DNA from: Dioscorea cayenensis subsp. rotundata
Lineage: Eukaryota; Streptophyta; Magnoliopsida; Dioscoreales; Dioscoreaceae
Length of the DNA stretch: 64,000 nucleotides
Assembly (NCBI RefSeq): GCF_009730915.1
Contig: NC_052488.1
Span: 19,648,305 to 19,712,304 of the forward strand
Direction of reading: 5' to 3'
The notes beneath the pieces were generated by a model. That model was not told the DNA's origin. It saw only the letters and a program-made list of their open reading frames with translations, and did not search any database. A program made the position numbers and the translations under genes. Below, piece by piece: positions 22,871-34,498 of this stretch. Each line of letters starts with the position of its first letter. Within the stretch, counting starts at the first letter, position 1.

Positions 22871-24702
22871 TTAATCATCATATTGCTCATAGAGCTTCTT
22901 CAGCTCAGCGCATTTGGGCAAAGGGGTGTCTTTCTCGAAGCCCATGGCATTGGCGAACCTCTTGTCGGAGGCAATGCCATTGTTGTGGGTGAGGAAAACC
23001 ACAGCTCTCTCACGGCCAGCAACCAACTTGGCACATTGTGGGTGTGGGCTGCTCAGGAGCACAGATTCACAGGTCTCATGCTCATGCTCATCGGAAACAT
23101 AGATGTTGTAAGTTCCAGTATGATCAGTGACACCGTCAAAATGGCATGTCTTAGCACCGGTGGCCTTATCACGGCATTCTACTCTGACCTTGGCACCTGC
23201 AATAAGAACCAAGATTTCAACCATGAGCATACTGTTAATGACCACCGTCACCTAATCCGATAAATGCTACATCAACTGCTAACTAAGTTTACTGCCAAAA
23301 ATTCTTTAATCATTCTACCCTGACCTTGAGCATACTGCTTTTATCACCGTCATCTAATCCTACAATGCTACATTGACTGCTAAGTTTGCTTAAAAAAATT
23401 CTCTAATCATAGTGCAGGTGAATCAAGTCTCCTCCAATGGGACTAATGTTAATAATAAACATGACACAATCCTACAATGCCACATTTGACTGATAACTTT
23501 ATAACAAGAATTCTCTAATCATCTCCATCAATCACAAGATCAGTTTATTAACAAACTAGTCTTGGTTAAATAGGATGTAAGATTGTTTGTTCATATCATT
23601 CCCAAAGAATAGTTTCACTTCACCAACCAAAAAATAAAATAAAGAAATCAAAATATTCACATTTTAAAGCCTATTGTTAACTTGGGATTTCTTGCATAGA
23701 TTCATGTACCGTAACATCTGAAACCACATGAACTTCAATCTATAATTTAAAACTTCATATATTTCATAATAGTAGTAGCATACTCATCTTAGACAAACCA
23801 AAACATGAACTTTATCCAAATTAGTACTCCAGCAAAATACACCTAATTATAATTGTTCCTAAATACCATTGCTGATTAATATATATAAATATATAGATTC
23901 ATCTCCAAATCAATAACCACAAACAATCAAAAGGCTCCAACTAGCAAACATATGGCAATCTTAACTCCAGTGCACATTGTGATTTAATTACTCAAAATAA
24001 AGGCGAAAACAATGATAAAAATATCAAGATCTATAAATTTAAAAGCCACTATCATTATCAATGAAAACAATAAAAAAAAAAGTTAAAAAAAAATATGTTA
24101 ATAAGGTTCCTGGTACTAGTTAGTATAAAAACATTTACCAAAATATGAAATAGAGTTACAACCGACTTCCCCCATCACTGGCCACTGTACTCAAATCTCG
24201 CCCTATTTTACTAAATCTATCTAAAAAAACCCATTTTTAAGCCATCCTGACACAAAAAACACAAATTAAATACAAAATAAAGCTATATACTTTCGTTTTC
24301 CCCTTCTCCTCATTCCATTCAAACAAATCACAGAGAAATCAAAACCAGAACAAAATGCGACGAAACAGATGTGACAACCACCACATCAAGATCAATCTAA
24401 ACCAGATCTAAAGTAGAGAACCCCCATCAAGATCCAAATCAACCCAAAAGACACACAAGAACAACAACAACAACGACACCAATACCAAGAAGCACTAAGC
24501 GTGTAGAGGGATTACCGGCAAGATAAGTAGAGAGCGGGGTCTCATACCCAAACTGGCAACTATCACAAAAGACTTTGCCCTCAACGATGAACTTGTTCTG
24601 CGCCGGCACATTCCGCGCCGCCGAGACATTGATCGGAAGGTAGCACGCCGCTGCCACAAACAAAAACAGCACCACCACCATTGAGATCTCGTTCTTCCCC
24701 AT
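22871..24702 (-). CDS. Ole e 1-like (pollen allergen/extensin family) secreted protein
   Basis: Small secreted Cys-rich protein of the extracellular space or wall; the biochemical role of the family is not settled. Two exons, 24702-24516 and 23196-22871 (minus), joined within codon G63, give 170 residues. Residues 1-28 form a signal peptide (hydrophobic core MVVVLFLFVAAACYLPI, likely cut after ...NVSA). The mature protein has the family pattern FIVEGKVFCDSCQFGYETPLS and Cys at 46, 49, 70, 80, 105, 117 and 158; it ends GFEKDTPLPKCAELKKLY. The 1.3-kb intron is AT-rich. It could be pollen-specific or a broadly expressed Ole e 1-like gene; the sequence does not tell. Confidence 0.92.
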
Positions 24703-24759
24703 TATCCTTCTCCGAGAAACGATCGCCGGAACCCTAATCTAGTGAACGGCACGACGACG

Positions 24760-25240
24760 ACGAGATAAGAACGCGAAAACGAAAAAAGAAAAAATTAAAA
24801 AAAAAAAAGAGTGATAAAATGCTCAGCGAGTTGTGAGTGTATTTATTAACCGCGCTTCGGTTACGCTCACCGCCCGGTAAACCTTTTTTATCGTTATAAT
24901 TTTAATTATTATAATTCCAGTATTAATATTTATTAAAAAAATAATCATGTGTGATAAAACTAAATTTATATTATTTTTAAATTTTTGTTATTTAGTTAAA
25001 TGAAATGAGAACTTTGAAATCCGAGGGAAGGTGAGAATGAAAGGGACGGTGATTGGAACGGGGAGTGATGTATAGCTGTGATTGTCGGTGAGGTGATCAC
25101 ATGGAGAGCGGTGACAGCTGGGTATCGAAAGAAGGGGGGTGGTGAGGTTACCGCCACGCGGTATTCGTTTCTTCTTCTCTTTATAACACGGAGTTCTTCG
25201 GCGTCGCGGCGATAATTTAGGAATTTTTTTTTTAAATGTA
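24760..25240 (-). promoter_or_regulatory. Upstream region of Ole e 1-like gene with GC-rich island
   Basis: On the minus strand, ggttaataaatac (about 24847-24862) could serve as a TATA element. Further out, 25015-25215 is clearly richer in G/C than its surroundings and has CG-rich words (ccgccacgcgg, ggcgtcgcggcg). It may be a promoter/CpG-rich region or a remnant of another sequence. Functional role is inferred only. Confidence 0.35.
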
Positions 25241-27890
25241 TGTTTAAACATTAATTAAATGTTAATTTTAATTAGTAGTAATAAATGAGGGATGAGTTTA
25301 GTTAATCATAGTGCCGGTCAAAGTGTTGATAGTTTGTTTTTTTATAGATGCATTGGATTTTTGTATCTAAATTTATTTATTGTATTAAGTTAATAAAAAA
25401 AATTAAATGTTAAAATAAAATCTTTATAACAATATTTCAAATCTTAACGAAAGAATATATATGAATAAACATGAAGTTATCTTCATGATAATTTTTTCAG
25501 TATTTTTCAATGCAATTTTGTTATTTTTGTTATTTTTTTATCCACCTTTTGTACCAATTTTACAGTAAAAAAGTGTATGGATAAACTAAGAATATATTGA
25601 AATAAAAAAAAATTAATTTGAAGAAGAAAAAACACGGATAATAACTCAGAGAAATACAAAATTTTTCTATATAAATTAAGAATAAATTACATTAATAATC
25701 ACACTATTAAATTAAAGGAAACCATGCATGAGATGTATGAATATCTTAATGAATGCTTTGTTATTATTAAATTTAGCAAGGCTTACGTGACACACTAGTT
25801 TGCAATTATTATGAGTAATTATTAAAGAAGAAGAAGATGAAGGTTGCCTTCATTCACAAGGGATTGAAAAACTCTGAGTTCGAGATTGGATCAAAGATGC
25901 AAATAATAATAGCATGGGTTTAGTGGGTTAATTACACACAGAGAAAGATCTTTATTACTTTTTTAATTTTTTAAATTTTTATTTTGTGTGTTATATATTG
26001 ATAAAATGGTAACTTCCGGCCGTGTATATCCCTAAAAAAATATTATTTTTTTTCAAAAAAATGGATTTTTTAATATAATATGAGAAAAATGGCTAATTAT
26101 ATATATATATATATAGTATATCTAAAAATTGGAATTTTTTATTAAAAAAATTGGAATTTTTAATATTGTCATCAAACCAGCCCCTCGAGGAATATTAAAT
26201 TAATATTTTTGTTTTTTTACATGTACATGTACATATATATATTACTTTTGGCAGTTCAAATGTGTTATTTCATTTAATTTATAACTTATTTTATACAATC
26301 TGTACATTTTTGAAAATTTGATTCTTTGTTAGATATATGATTTTTCATAACTATATAGATAAATATATTTTAAAATAAATTAATTTGTAGCACAAAGTAT
26401 AAATAAAAAATAACCATACAAAATGAATACATAGCCTGCCTATATAAAATGATAAAAAAATAATAATAATTAATAATACTTCATATAATCTACGTAAAAA
26501 TCGTTACAACCGGACCAGTTTAGACCCATTACCTAGTTGGGACTTGGGCTGGGTTCATTTGTTTATAACTAAATATAAGTTAAATTGGTTTTTTATTATT
26601 AAGAATAGTCCCACGCTTGAAATAGAATGAAAATTTCACATGCATTATAATCTTTCATATTTGGTTTTCTACATTTGGTGTTGAATCCGACAATTTAGGT
26701 GTTAAGTGGGAGAGAAAATGAGTTTTTATAAATCGACTTACTCCTCCCTATTTTCAGTAAAAAAAAAATACTAGACTAATTTTAGTTCAAAATTTATTTC
26801 AGAAAAAAAGTAAGAGAAGTAATATTTCCATAAATGAACACCAGTAATAACGAAAGTCAAATCACTTCTCTCATTTCTCCTCACTTCTCCGAAATGAATG
26901 TTGGTTTATGTTTAGTCATTTTTTTATTAGGCCACATACTTCAACTTTTTAATTTAAATTTATTGTTTTAATTAATATGATGGATGCTGTAAATGAAGAT
27001 TTACATTTCCTAAAAAAATCTCAATATTGTAAATATTTATATTTGGAAAAAAAAACCTTAGAGCCAATGTATCTGATATAAAATTATATACTTGTGTTTG
27101 AAAAAATAAATACAAAAAGGCTTTGATTGAGTATTTATTTGCATAGAGGAATTAAATCTTTCAAACGTCTGTATATTTACCGGTGATTTTTACCTTTGAA
27201 ATTATAACTTTTTATGGTTTATTTATTTATTTTTTTAAAAAAAGGGTCAAAAAAAGCTAACACAGCATGGGCTCGGAGCAGCACAAGTATGTGTATCTCG
27301 GCCGATACAAGCAACTAACTCTAGGATCGGCCCAATATGGCCCATGACCCGTTTAATTTTAAATTTTATTTTAAATAAAAAAATCTCTAAAATCCCCATA
27401 AATTCCCGCAGTTTCAAAATTTCTAAATAATAAACAGCTAAACTTTGGGAGCATTTTAAAATGATATCTTAAAATAATTTTTATGCCCATAAAAAAATTC
27501 ATTAGTAACACACACAACACATGTATCATGTATATATATATATATATATATCAGGTTTAAGTCATTTGTGCAAGCTAGCTATATTTATTTACAACAGTTG
27601 AATAATAATTTAACGGTTATTATTTATATATACTATATAAATTTATTGTATATGATTACTATATAACACTCGCACTATTTAAATTGTTTATAAATGGATC
27701 GAAATTGTTAATATATATAGTGTGTGCTTGTAATTCCTATCTGCCTAAAGAGAAAAGCCACACTATTGTTAAGACAAACAATTTTTTTTTAAAAAAAACA
27801 TACGTTACATGTCAATAAAACATAAAAAAGAAGGGAAAAAAAAGAAAGAAAAAACCAAGGTAGAAAACTAAAAATAAACTTATTAATACA
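25241..27890. other. AT-rich intergenic DNA
   Basis: Long AT-rich stretch with short (TA)n tracts near 26098-26115 and 27531-27550. A G/C-rich patch at 27262-27352 (tggcccatgaccc and related words) resembles the patch at 48391-48520 and may be the end of an old DNA transposon. No coding sequence recognised. Confidence 0.5.
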
Positions 27891-27897
27891 AAATAAT

Positions 27898-29273
27898 TCA
27901 CTTGTTCTGAAATGACTTTTTTCTCCCCGGAATACACTTCCCTTTCACACAACCACCACCACCACCACCTCCATCTTGTTCTTCATCAACTTCTCCGATC
28001 CCAGCCTTCAAACTCCTGCATCTCAATAACAAAACACAAAAAGTCAAACAAAGTCAACAAAAGTCAAACAGAGTCAACTCGGTCAACGCAGTACCTTTCT
28101 TCATTTAAAGAAGACGATTTCTTCAACCTCGGCGGCTCAGTCTCAGAACGTTGCTGAGCCGATGCTATGGCTTCCACAATGCTCCCACTGAAGTACTCCT
28201 TCTCTTCTCCCTGTGATTTCCCGAACCTCGGATTCTCCGACATGCATTTTATCTCTTCTTCTTCTTCAGCTCGGCTAGCCAAAGCCAGCCGGCTCACTGC
28301 CTTTATCCTTAGCCCATGATGGCTCCTCTTTGATTGAGCTCTGCCACCGGCGCCGCCGCAGGTGACGAGTTGGCGCAAGACAGAGTTGAGAATCGGTACC
28401 GACTCAGCCGCTGGATCGGATGAGGATGATGAAGGCGGGGACGAGTCATCACCGAGTTGGATCTCGGTCTGCTGCTTCGCGGTTCGCTCATTGTTGCTCT
28501 TATCGTGATCCTCCTCTGCTTCTTCTTCTTCTTCTGTTTCTACGTAATGGATTGGGTTTGGGTTTTGCATGGACTTTGGATTGTGCCTTGCAACTGAGAA
28601 AATTTATCAAACAATATATATATATATATATTCTTTAATTATATTTTTTGCTTGTTTATGTATAATTTTTACACAAGTAAAAAAAAATAATAATAATAAT
28701 AAAGAAGTGAAAATAGAGAAGAACCTGAAGATGAAGATGAAGAAGAGGAGCCATGAAAGAGCTCAGATCCTTTGAGTACATACTCACAACCATCAGCTGG
28801 ATAAATGATATCATTCTCTGATAAATCATTCCAAACATATCCATTCTTATAACTCCTGAAGAAATAATTCCAACAATTATTTAAACAGAGTTTCTAAACC
28901 ACAACAACCCAAAACCATAACAAAATAAAATAATTACCTTTTACAAGACCAAGAGAAAAGAAAAGGCATGCCTCTGCCTCTAAGAACAGTAAGCCTCTCC
29001 ATAACATCTATGAATCAAAGAACAAAAAAGTTACATAAACTCACACTGAAAAAAGAAAACAGTAAACAGAGGATGATAAACCAAACCTTTGAGTTTAAGA
29101 TGATGGTTTGGCTTTTGGTAGATTTCCATGAAGTGAGGGTGTTCAAGTTGGCCATTTCTACTCAAATAATACACAACTTGGACCTTCTTCAAGTTCATGT
29201 CAATATGATTTTTCACTCTGTTACCTTGTGGTTGCATGATTCTCACTGATTTCTTTCTCCCTTGGATCTCCAT
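27898..29273 (-). CDS. SOSEKI-family (DUF966) cell-polarity protein
   Basis: SOSEKI proteins polymerise through a DIX-like domain and mark cell edges at the plasma membrane in land plants (family knowledge). Five minus-strand exons join in frame: 29273-29087, 29007-28938, 28855-28725, 28593-28095, 28015-27898, giving 334 residues. The DIX-like domain covers residues ~31-115: [69 protein letters not shown]. Downstream family motifs are present: an acidic run, [40 protein letters not shown], a Gly run and the C-terminal [13 protein letters not shown]. Start: first ATG in the exon; the frame extends slightly upstream without ATG. All parts look intact. Introns contain short (TA)n and (AAT)n tracts. 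Confidence 0.94.
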
Positions 29274-30732
29274 ACCCACTCTGTTTTGATTGTACTTGTG
29301 TAAAAGAGTGTTTGATGTAAAAGAGTATATGTCTGGTCAAAAAAGTGGGAGTTATATTTGCCTACAAATAATGTTTGCTCTAGTATATTGTATGAAGGAT
29401 CTCCATCTACCCTTGCATGCAATTAAGGATGATGTGGATAGCTACATGCTTTTACAGTAGGGAAGGAGGAACAGGGGATCTAGCTATCTGTTATTCCCTT
29501 TGGATTCCTAATAAATGGTGTGGCCTTTTTCATGTACTTATATTATGATTATTATTATTTCATTTTATTTTGGGATGAATCACTAATGATGTGATGTTTA
29601 TATATTAATCTTGTGTAAATTTATTGTAATATTTTCCCTTGGTTGAAGTGAATGAGTATCACATGATTGATTAGTTATGAGATGAATATATACTGGTTGA
29701 AGGTACTATTATTGTCATCAAAATTGTAGCATATGAAAGGAAATTACAAGAATGAAGAAGCAAACAATTAAAAGAACAGGAGAATAAGGACACCACAATT
29801 AAGACTCAATGAAGTTTAGTCATGATGGAGATAAGAGCTCATACTTAGAGTTCAGTTACTGTGGGACCTAATCATCTTGTCTTCATTTTAATTTCAAAAG
29901 GTTCTAGATTGAATTTGATTCAATTCATATGTACTAATAATTGTAAATAAATTTCATCCATTGTTTGAGATAATTTGGATTCCATTCTCACTCACTAAAA
30001 CCAAAGCAGAGGCTCCCTGTTTTCTTTTTGTTCCCCCTTATTTTTTACTGAAAGTGGGTAATAAATTGAAGTTCTTTTGGTGTTTTAACTTTGGAGTGTG
30101 TGCTTTGTTTCCATTGGGATCCAAACAAAGTAGTGTGTTGTCTTGTCCAAAGGAGTAAACTAGAAAGCTATAATTATATATATTTATATATAAATATAAA
30201 TACAAGCACACTTTAAACAGAAGCAAGTCTGCATCCTCTGTGCACTCTGTTGCCCTTTCACTGCATTGCCTTTTTGAGCCGTTTTCATAAAGAATCCATG
30301 TCCACTCTGCAGTTTCTGCTTCCTCTGTTCCTCACTCTCTCTGTTTATATATAAATATATATATATATACTTTTTTTATATATTTCTTTTGTTTGACAAT
30401 AAATTGGTTAAAAAAGAACTTATAAAAAAGTGAAATTATAGAAATAAAGTCAAAAATAAGAAATTAGTCTATATTCTCTTAAAATTTGTAAGTTGATTTT
30501 TTTAAGTCATAGAAATATATGAACAGACTGAAATGTTTTATAATGATATGTAAATCAATAAAATTTGTATTGGGTGGTAAGCAACTTAGGAAAAATAATT
30601 ACAGAGTTTTTATATATTTTTTCACTGTTTTGTTATCAGATGCTTTATAAGTTTTTGAATTATTTTGTTTGTAATCTATATTACTAACAATAATGTGTAT
30701 ATTTTTCATTTCAAATTTATTATGAATGTCAA
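29274..30732. other. SOSEKI upstream region and AT-rich DNA up to gap
   Basis: Promoter side of the SOSEKI gene, then AT-rich sequence. A pyrimidine-rich stretch lies around 30230-30345. No gene seen. Confidence 0.5.
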
Positions 30733-31732
30733 NNNNNNNNNNNNNNNNNNNNNNNNNNNNNNNNNNNNNNNNNNNNNNNNNNNNNNNNNNNNNNNNNNNN
30801 NNNNNNNNNNNNNNNNNNNNNNNNNNNNNNNNNNNNNNNNNNNNNNNNNNNNNNNNNNNNNNNNNNNNNNNNNNNNNNNNNNNNNNNNNNNNNNNNNNNN
30901 NNNNNNNNNNNNNNNNNNNNNNNNNNNNNNNNNNNNNNNNNNNNNNNNNNNNNNNNNNNNNNNNNNNNNNNNNNNNNNNNNNNNNNNNNNNNNNNNNNNN
31001 NNNNNNNNNNNNNNNNNNNNNNNNNNNNNNNNNNNNNNNNNNNNNNNNNNNNNNNNNNNNNNNNNNNNNNNNNNNNNNNNNNNNNNNNNNNNNNNNNNNN
31101 NNNNNNNNNNNNNNNNNNNNNNNNNNNNNNNNNNNNNNNNNNNNNNNNNNNNNNNNNNNNNNNNNNNNNNNNNNNNNNNNNNNNNNNNNNNNNNNNNNNN
31201 NNNNNNNNNNNNNNNNNNNNNNNNNNNNNNNNNNNNNNNNNNNNNNNNNNNNNNNNNNNNNNNNNNNNNNNNNNNNNNNNNNNNNNNNNNNNNNNNNNNN
31301 NNNNNNNNNNNNNNNNNNNNNNNNNNNNNNNNNNNNNNNNNNNNNNNNNNNNNNNNNNNNNNNNNNNNNNNNNNNNNNNNNNNNNNNNNNNNNNNNNNNN
31401 NNNNNNNNNNNNNNNNNNNNNNNNNNNNNNNNNNNNNNNNNNNNNNNNNNNNNNNNNNNNNNNNNNNNNNNNNNNNNNNNNNNNNNNNNNNNNNNNNNNN
31501 NNNNNNNNNNNNNNNNNNNNNNNNNNNNNNNNNNNNNNNNNNNNNNNNNNNNNNNNNNNNNNNNNNNNNNNNNNNNNNNNNNNNNNNNNNNNNNNNNNNN
31601 NNNNNNNNNNNNNNNNNNNNNNNNNNNNNNNNNNNNNNNNNNNNNNNNNNNNNNNNNNNNNNNNNNNNNNNNNNNNNNNNNNNNNNNNNNNNNNNNNNNN
31701 NNNNNNNNNNNNNNNNNNNNNNNNNNNNNNNN
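30733..31732. other. Assembly gap, exactly 1000 N
   Basis: All bases are N. The round length indicates a placeholder of unknown true size. Confidence 1.
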
Positions 31733-31758
31733 TTTATAAAAATGATTTTAATGTGTTC

Positions 31759-31767
31759 GATATTTGA
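31759..31767. repeat. 9-bp target-site duplication of MULE, left
   Basis: gatatttga, perfect match to 33580-33588. Confidence 0.88.
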
Positions 31768-32198
31768 GGGATAATTTTTTGGAAGATTACCCACTTTTCA
31801 TCTTTTTGCAAATTGGTCACCCAGCTTCAATTTAAAGTTTTTGGTCGCTTTCGGTTTTGATTTTTATCATGCCGCAGATCACCCGGTCTTTTTCACGCCT
31901 CCCTTTTGCTTTACGTGGTGCAGGAGAGAGTGAGTCAGTGCACTCGACAGCATTTGGATGGCTTAGCTGGACACGCAACATCAAGTGAAGCTCGCCCAGT
32001 GAAGCGGTAGCACGCCCACGTCAGCGAAGGGGGCACCCGCGTCGACTCCTTCTTCTCCAGAGGTCACTGCTTCTTCTCCAAGCATTGACAATGGGAAGGC
32101 GAGGTGAAGAAGTCGACTTCTTCTTCTCCAAGGATTGACATTAGGAAGGCGACGGTGAACAAGTGAAGGGTCGATCGAGGTTGTTAACTAGGAGTGAA
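31768..32198 (+). repeat. Left terminal inverted repeat of MULE
   Basis: About 430 bp matching the reverse complement of 33151-33579 with scattered differences. It contains two ~50-bp imperfect units (ttcttctccaagcattgaca... and ttcttctccaaggattgaca...) at about 32071 and 32121. Confidence 0.87.
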
Positions 32199-32955
32199 TC
32201 TTGAGCGTGTGTGTGTGTGTGTTTTTTTATGCCCTAGCTGTGAAGTTTAGATTCCCGTGTGTTTCAATGTAAATAATTGGAAAGAACGAAGATTGGATTC
32301 TGTTTAATCCTTGTTAAAACCCTAACTGAGAAGTTTAGTTTTTGTGTAATCCTCTGTAAAACCCTAGCTGTGTAATAGTGATTAGTTCTTCATCTAGATG
32401 AGCAAGATTCAATTGAAGTTGCAACTGTCTACCTATTTGTTAATTGTTTTGTCTATCTATCTGTAAACTTATGATTTATTGAACTTTTTATGTTATTAGA
32501 AATTAAATTGTGGGAAATTATGGAGTACTTGCTAGAAAAAACACACAGAAGAGGTCCTGTTGGTTGCAAGTGCAAAGGCTACTGTATGATTTACAACTAG
32601 TGAAACCAACAATGAATTAGAAGATTAATGACCATTCTCCAAATTAATGACAGTGTAATCATATTTCCTGCAAACAATCAATTAGAAGATGAATTGTTTT
32701 ACAATTGAAACTGATCTGCATTACTAAATTAAAACCACAAATATGAGCATAACGCTGTTATATTAACTGGAAAAAAGAAGCAAACAAGAGAATTCCAAGA
32801 GGTCAAAACATGTACATTCATTGAAACTAAAATAGGGAAACAAAAATAGTTAGCAACAATGCCATTTTTCTTTGTTCTTGTACACAAACAGATAGTTTGC
32901 TGACATTGAACAAAATTAATGAGACAAACCATGACACATATGGTAAGATGTGTAT

Positions 32956-33135
32956 CTAAGGAATCCATGCCCTTTTTCTCTTAGCAGGCTCTTCTTCCTT
33001 ATGCCTTTGTTTAGCTTGTTTTTCTTGCAGTTGGGGCTTCAAAGTATTGTGTTTTGCAGCAGCAGTAAAATTTAGTTTGGCATGTTGCTGTGCCTTTAAA
33101 GTTGAGCAACCTTTGCCCCCAACCTTTGCCTTTGT
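32956..33135 (-). pseudogene. Residual open frame inside MULE, basic C-terminal tail
   Basis: A minus-strand frame of about 55 codons runs through KGCSTLKAQQHAKLNFTAAA and KEEEPAKRKRAWIP before a TAG at 32958-32956. The composition (Lys/Arg/Gln-rich) fits the tail of a transposase or of a captured host gene. No known domain is recognisable, and no start codon precedes it. Confidence 0.35.
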
Positions 33136-33150
33136 TTAACTTTAAAGTTG

Positions 33151-33579
33151 TTCACTCCTAGTATACAACTCGATCTAGCCTTCACTTGTTCACTATCGTC
33201 TTCCCAATGTCAATCCTTGGAGAAGAAGAAGCTGACTTCTTCACTCTCGTCTTCCCATTGTCAATGCTTGGAGAAGAAGAAGCTGACCTCTTGAAGAAGA
33301 AGGAGCTGACGTGGTGCCCCCTTTGCGTGACCTGGCATGCTGTTCTTCAGCTAGCGAGCTTCACTTGACGTGGCGTGTCCAGCTAAGCCATCCAGCGTGT
33401 CAGGAGCATCCTGACTCACTCTCTCCGGCAGCCACGTAAGCAAAGGGGGGCGAAAAAAGACCGGGTGACCTGCCGGTGTGATAAAATCGAAACTGAGTGA
33501 TCAAAAAACTTCAAATTAAAGTTGGGTGACCAATTTGCAAAAAGATGAAAGGTGAGTGACCTTCCAAAAAATTAACCCC
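33151..33579 (-). repeat. Right terminal inverted repeat of MULE
   Basis: Reverse-complement partner of 31768-32198. The same internal duplicated unit is present with 51-bp spacing (about 33211 and 33262). Confidence 0.87.
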
Positions 33580-33588
33580 GATATTTGA
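33580..33588. repeat. 9-bp target-site duplication of MULE, right
   Basis: gatatttga, perfect match to 31759-31767. Confidence 0.88.
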
Positions 33589-34124
33589 TAAGATGAAAAA
33601 TTGTTTGAGAGTTCTAAATTTGATGGATATGATGATATTATTAAAAACAAATAATGAAATTAAAACCACATGGAGTTTTGAGATAAAAACAGAGTAGAAG
33701 ATGTCAACTGATATAGCTATTTGGGTTAATTACATCAGTAGCTATATTTTATGATTCAATTATAAAATTGGTTTCCAATGTGAAAGTTTAAATTACAAAA
33801 AATAATGACATTTGGTAAATATGATAATTTGGAAAAAGAAGTTGGTCTTCACAATTTGAGGGCTCATATGATTTTATCTTATTATAAAGTAAATTTAGAT
33901 ATTTGCTTAGACTTTTTAAATAGTAAAACTTCATCTGATAAGAGCTAAATAAAAATAAAATAATGAGAGTATAAAGATTAAGTAGAAGTCGACTTTATAT
34001 CAACTTTGCTGTCACACTGATTGGTTTTTGTTAAGCTTCTTAAGCACAATTAAAACCAAAATTTCAACAAAAAAATATTTATTAATATTATTATCTAAAG
34101 AATTAAATTATGTGATATTTGTTA
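33589..34124. other. AT-rich spacer between MULE and copia element
   Basis: No gene or repeat boundary recognised in these ~540 bases. Confidence 0.5.
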
Positions 34125-34129
34125 GGAAC
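34125..34129. repeat. Target-site duplication of copia element, left
   Basis: atatt, identical to 38746-38750. Confidence 0.85.
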
Positions 34130-34400
34130 TAAGAAACAAAGGCAAGAATAGAAGAAAAAAAAAAGAAAAAGAAAACACAGAGATTTACGTGGTTCACCCA
34201 AAACTAGGGTTACGTCCACGGCCGCCGGCTGATTTCAGTATTTTCTTCTCCCTCAAAATAATTTTTTTTTACAAGGATGAATATATATATAAAAGAGAGG
34301 GAGGGACCCTATTACAATGGAAATTTCTAAAATACCCCCTCACAAATTTCCAAATAACACAAGGGGTGTTTAATATAATCAGGCTCCACACAACTCAACA
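34130..34400 (-). repeat. 3' LTR of copia element
   Basis: 271 bp, TG...CA ends. It differs from the other LTR by several substitutions and by length changes in an A/G-rich run and a TA tract. Confidence 0.93.
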
Positions 34401-34498
34401 ATCTCCCACTTGGAGACTGATCTCATCCAAGTTCTCAAGCTTCAAATCTTCAAAGAAACACAAGCGAACAATGGACCGCGACAAAACCCTTCTAATCA

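Larger units (their letters stand above)
31768..33579. mobile_element. Non-autonomous Mutator-like element (MULE) with long terminal inverted repeats
   Basis: An 1812-bp element bounded by inverted repeats of about 430 bp (31768-32198 and 33151-33579), beginning GGG(G)(A/T)TAATTTTTTGGAAG. It is flanked by a 9-bp direct duplication gatatttga (31759-31767 and 33580-33588), the hallmark of Mutator-like elements. The inner 950 bases have telomere-box-like words (aaaccctaactg) on the left and, on the minus strand, a ~55-codon open frame with a basic end at 33135-32956. No transposase is present, so movement would need one supplied in trans. The element could be an internal deletion derivative of a larger MULE. 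Confidence 0.85.

Noticed and set aside
28309-28638. Open frames on both strands over SOSEKI exon 4
   Set aside because: Alternative frames of a Ser/Glu-rich exon; the joined five-exon frame explains the region.
30665-31794. Long open frames across the first N block
   Set aside because: They consist almost only of N and are artefacts of the gap; the same holds for 38900-39962.
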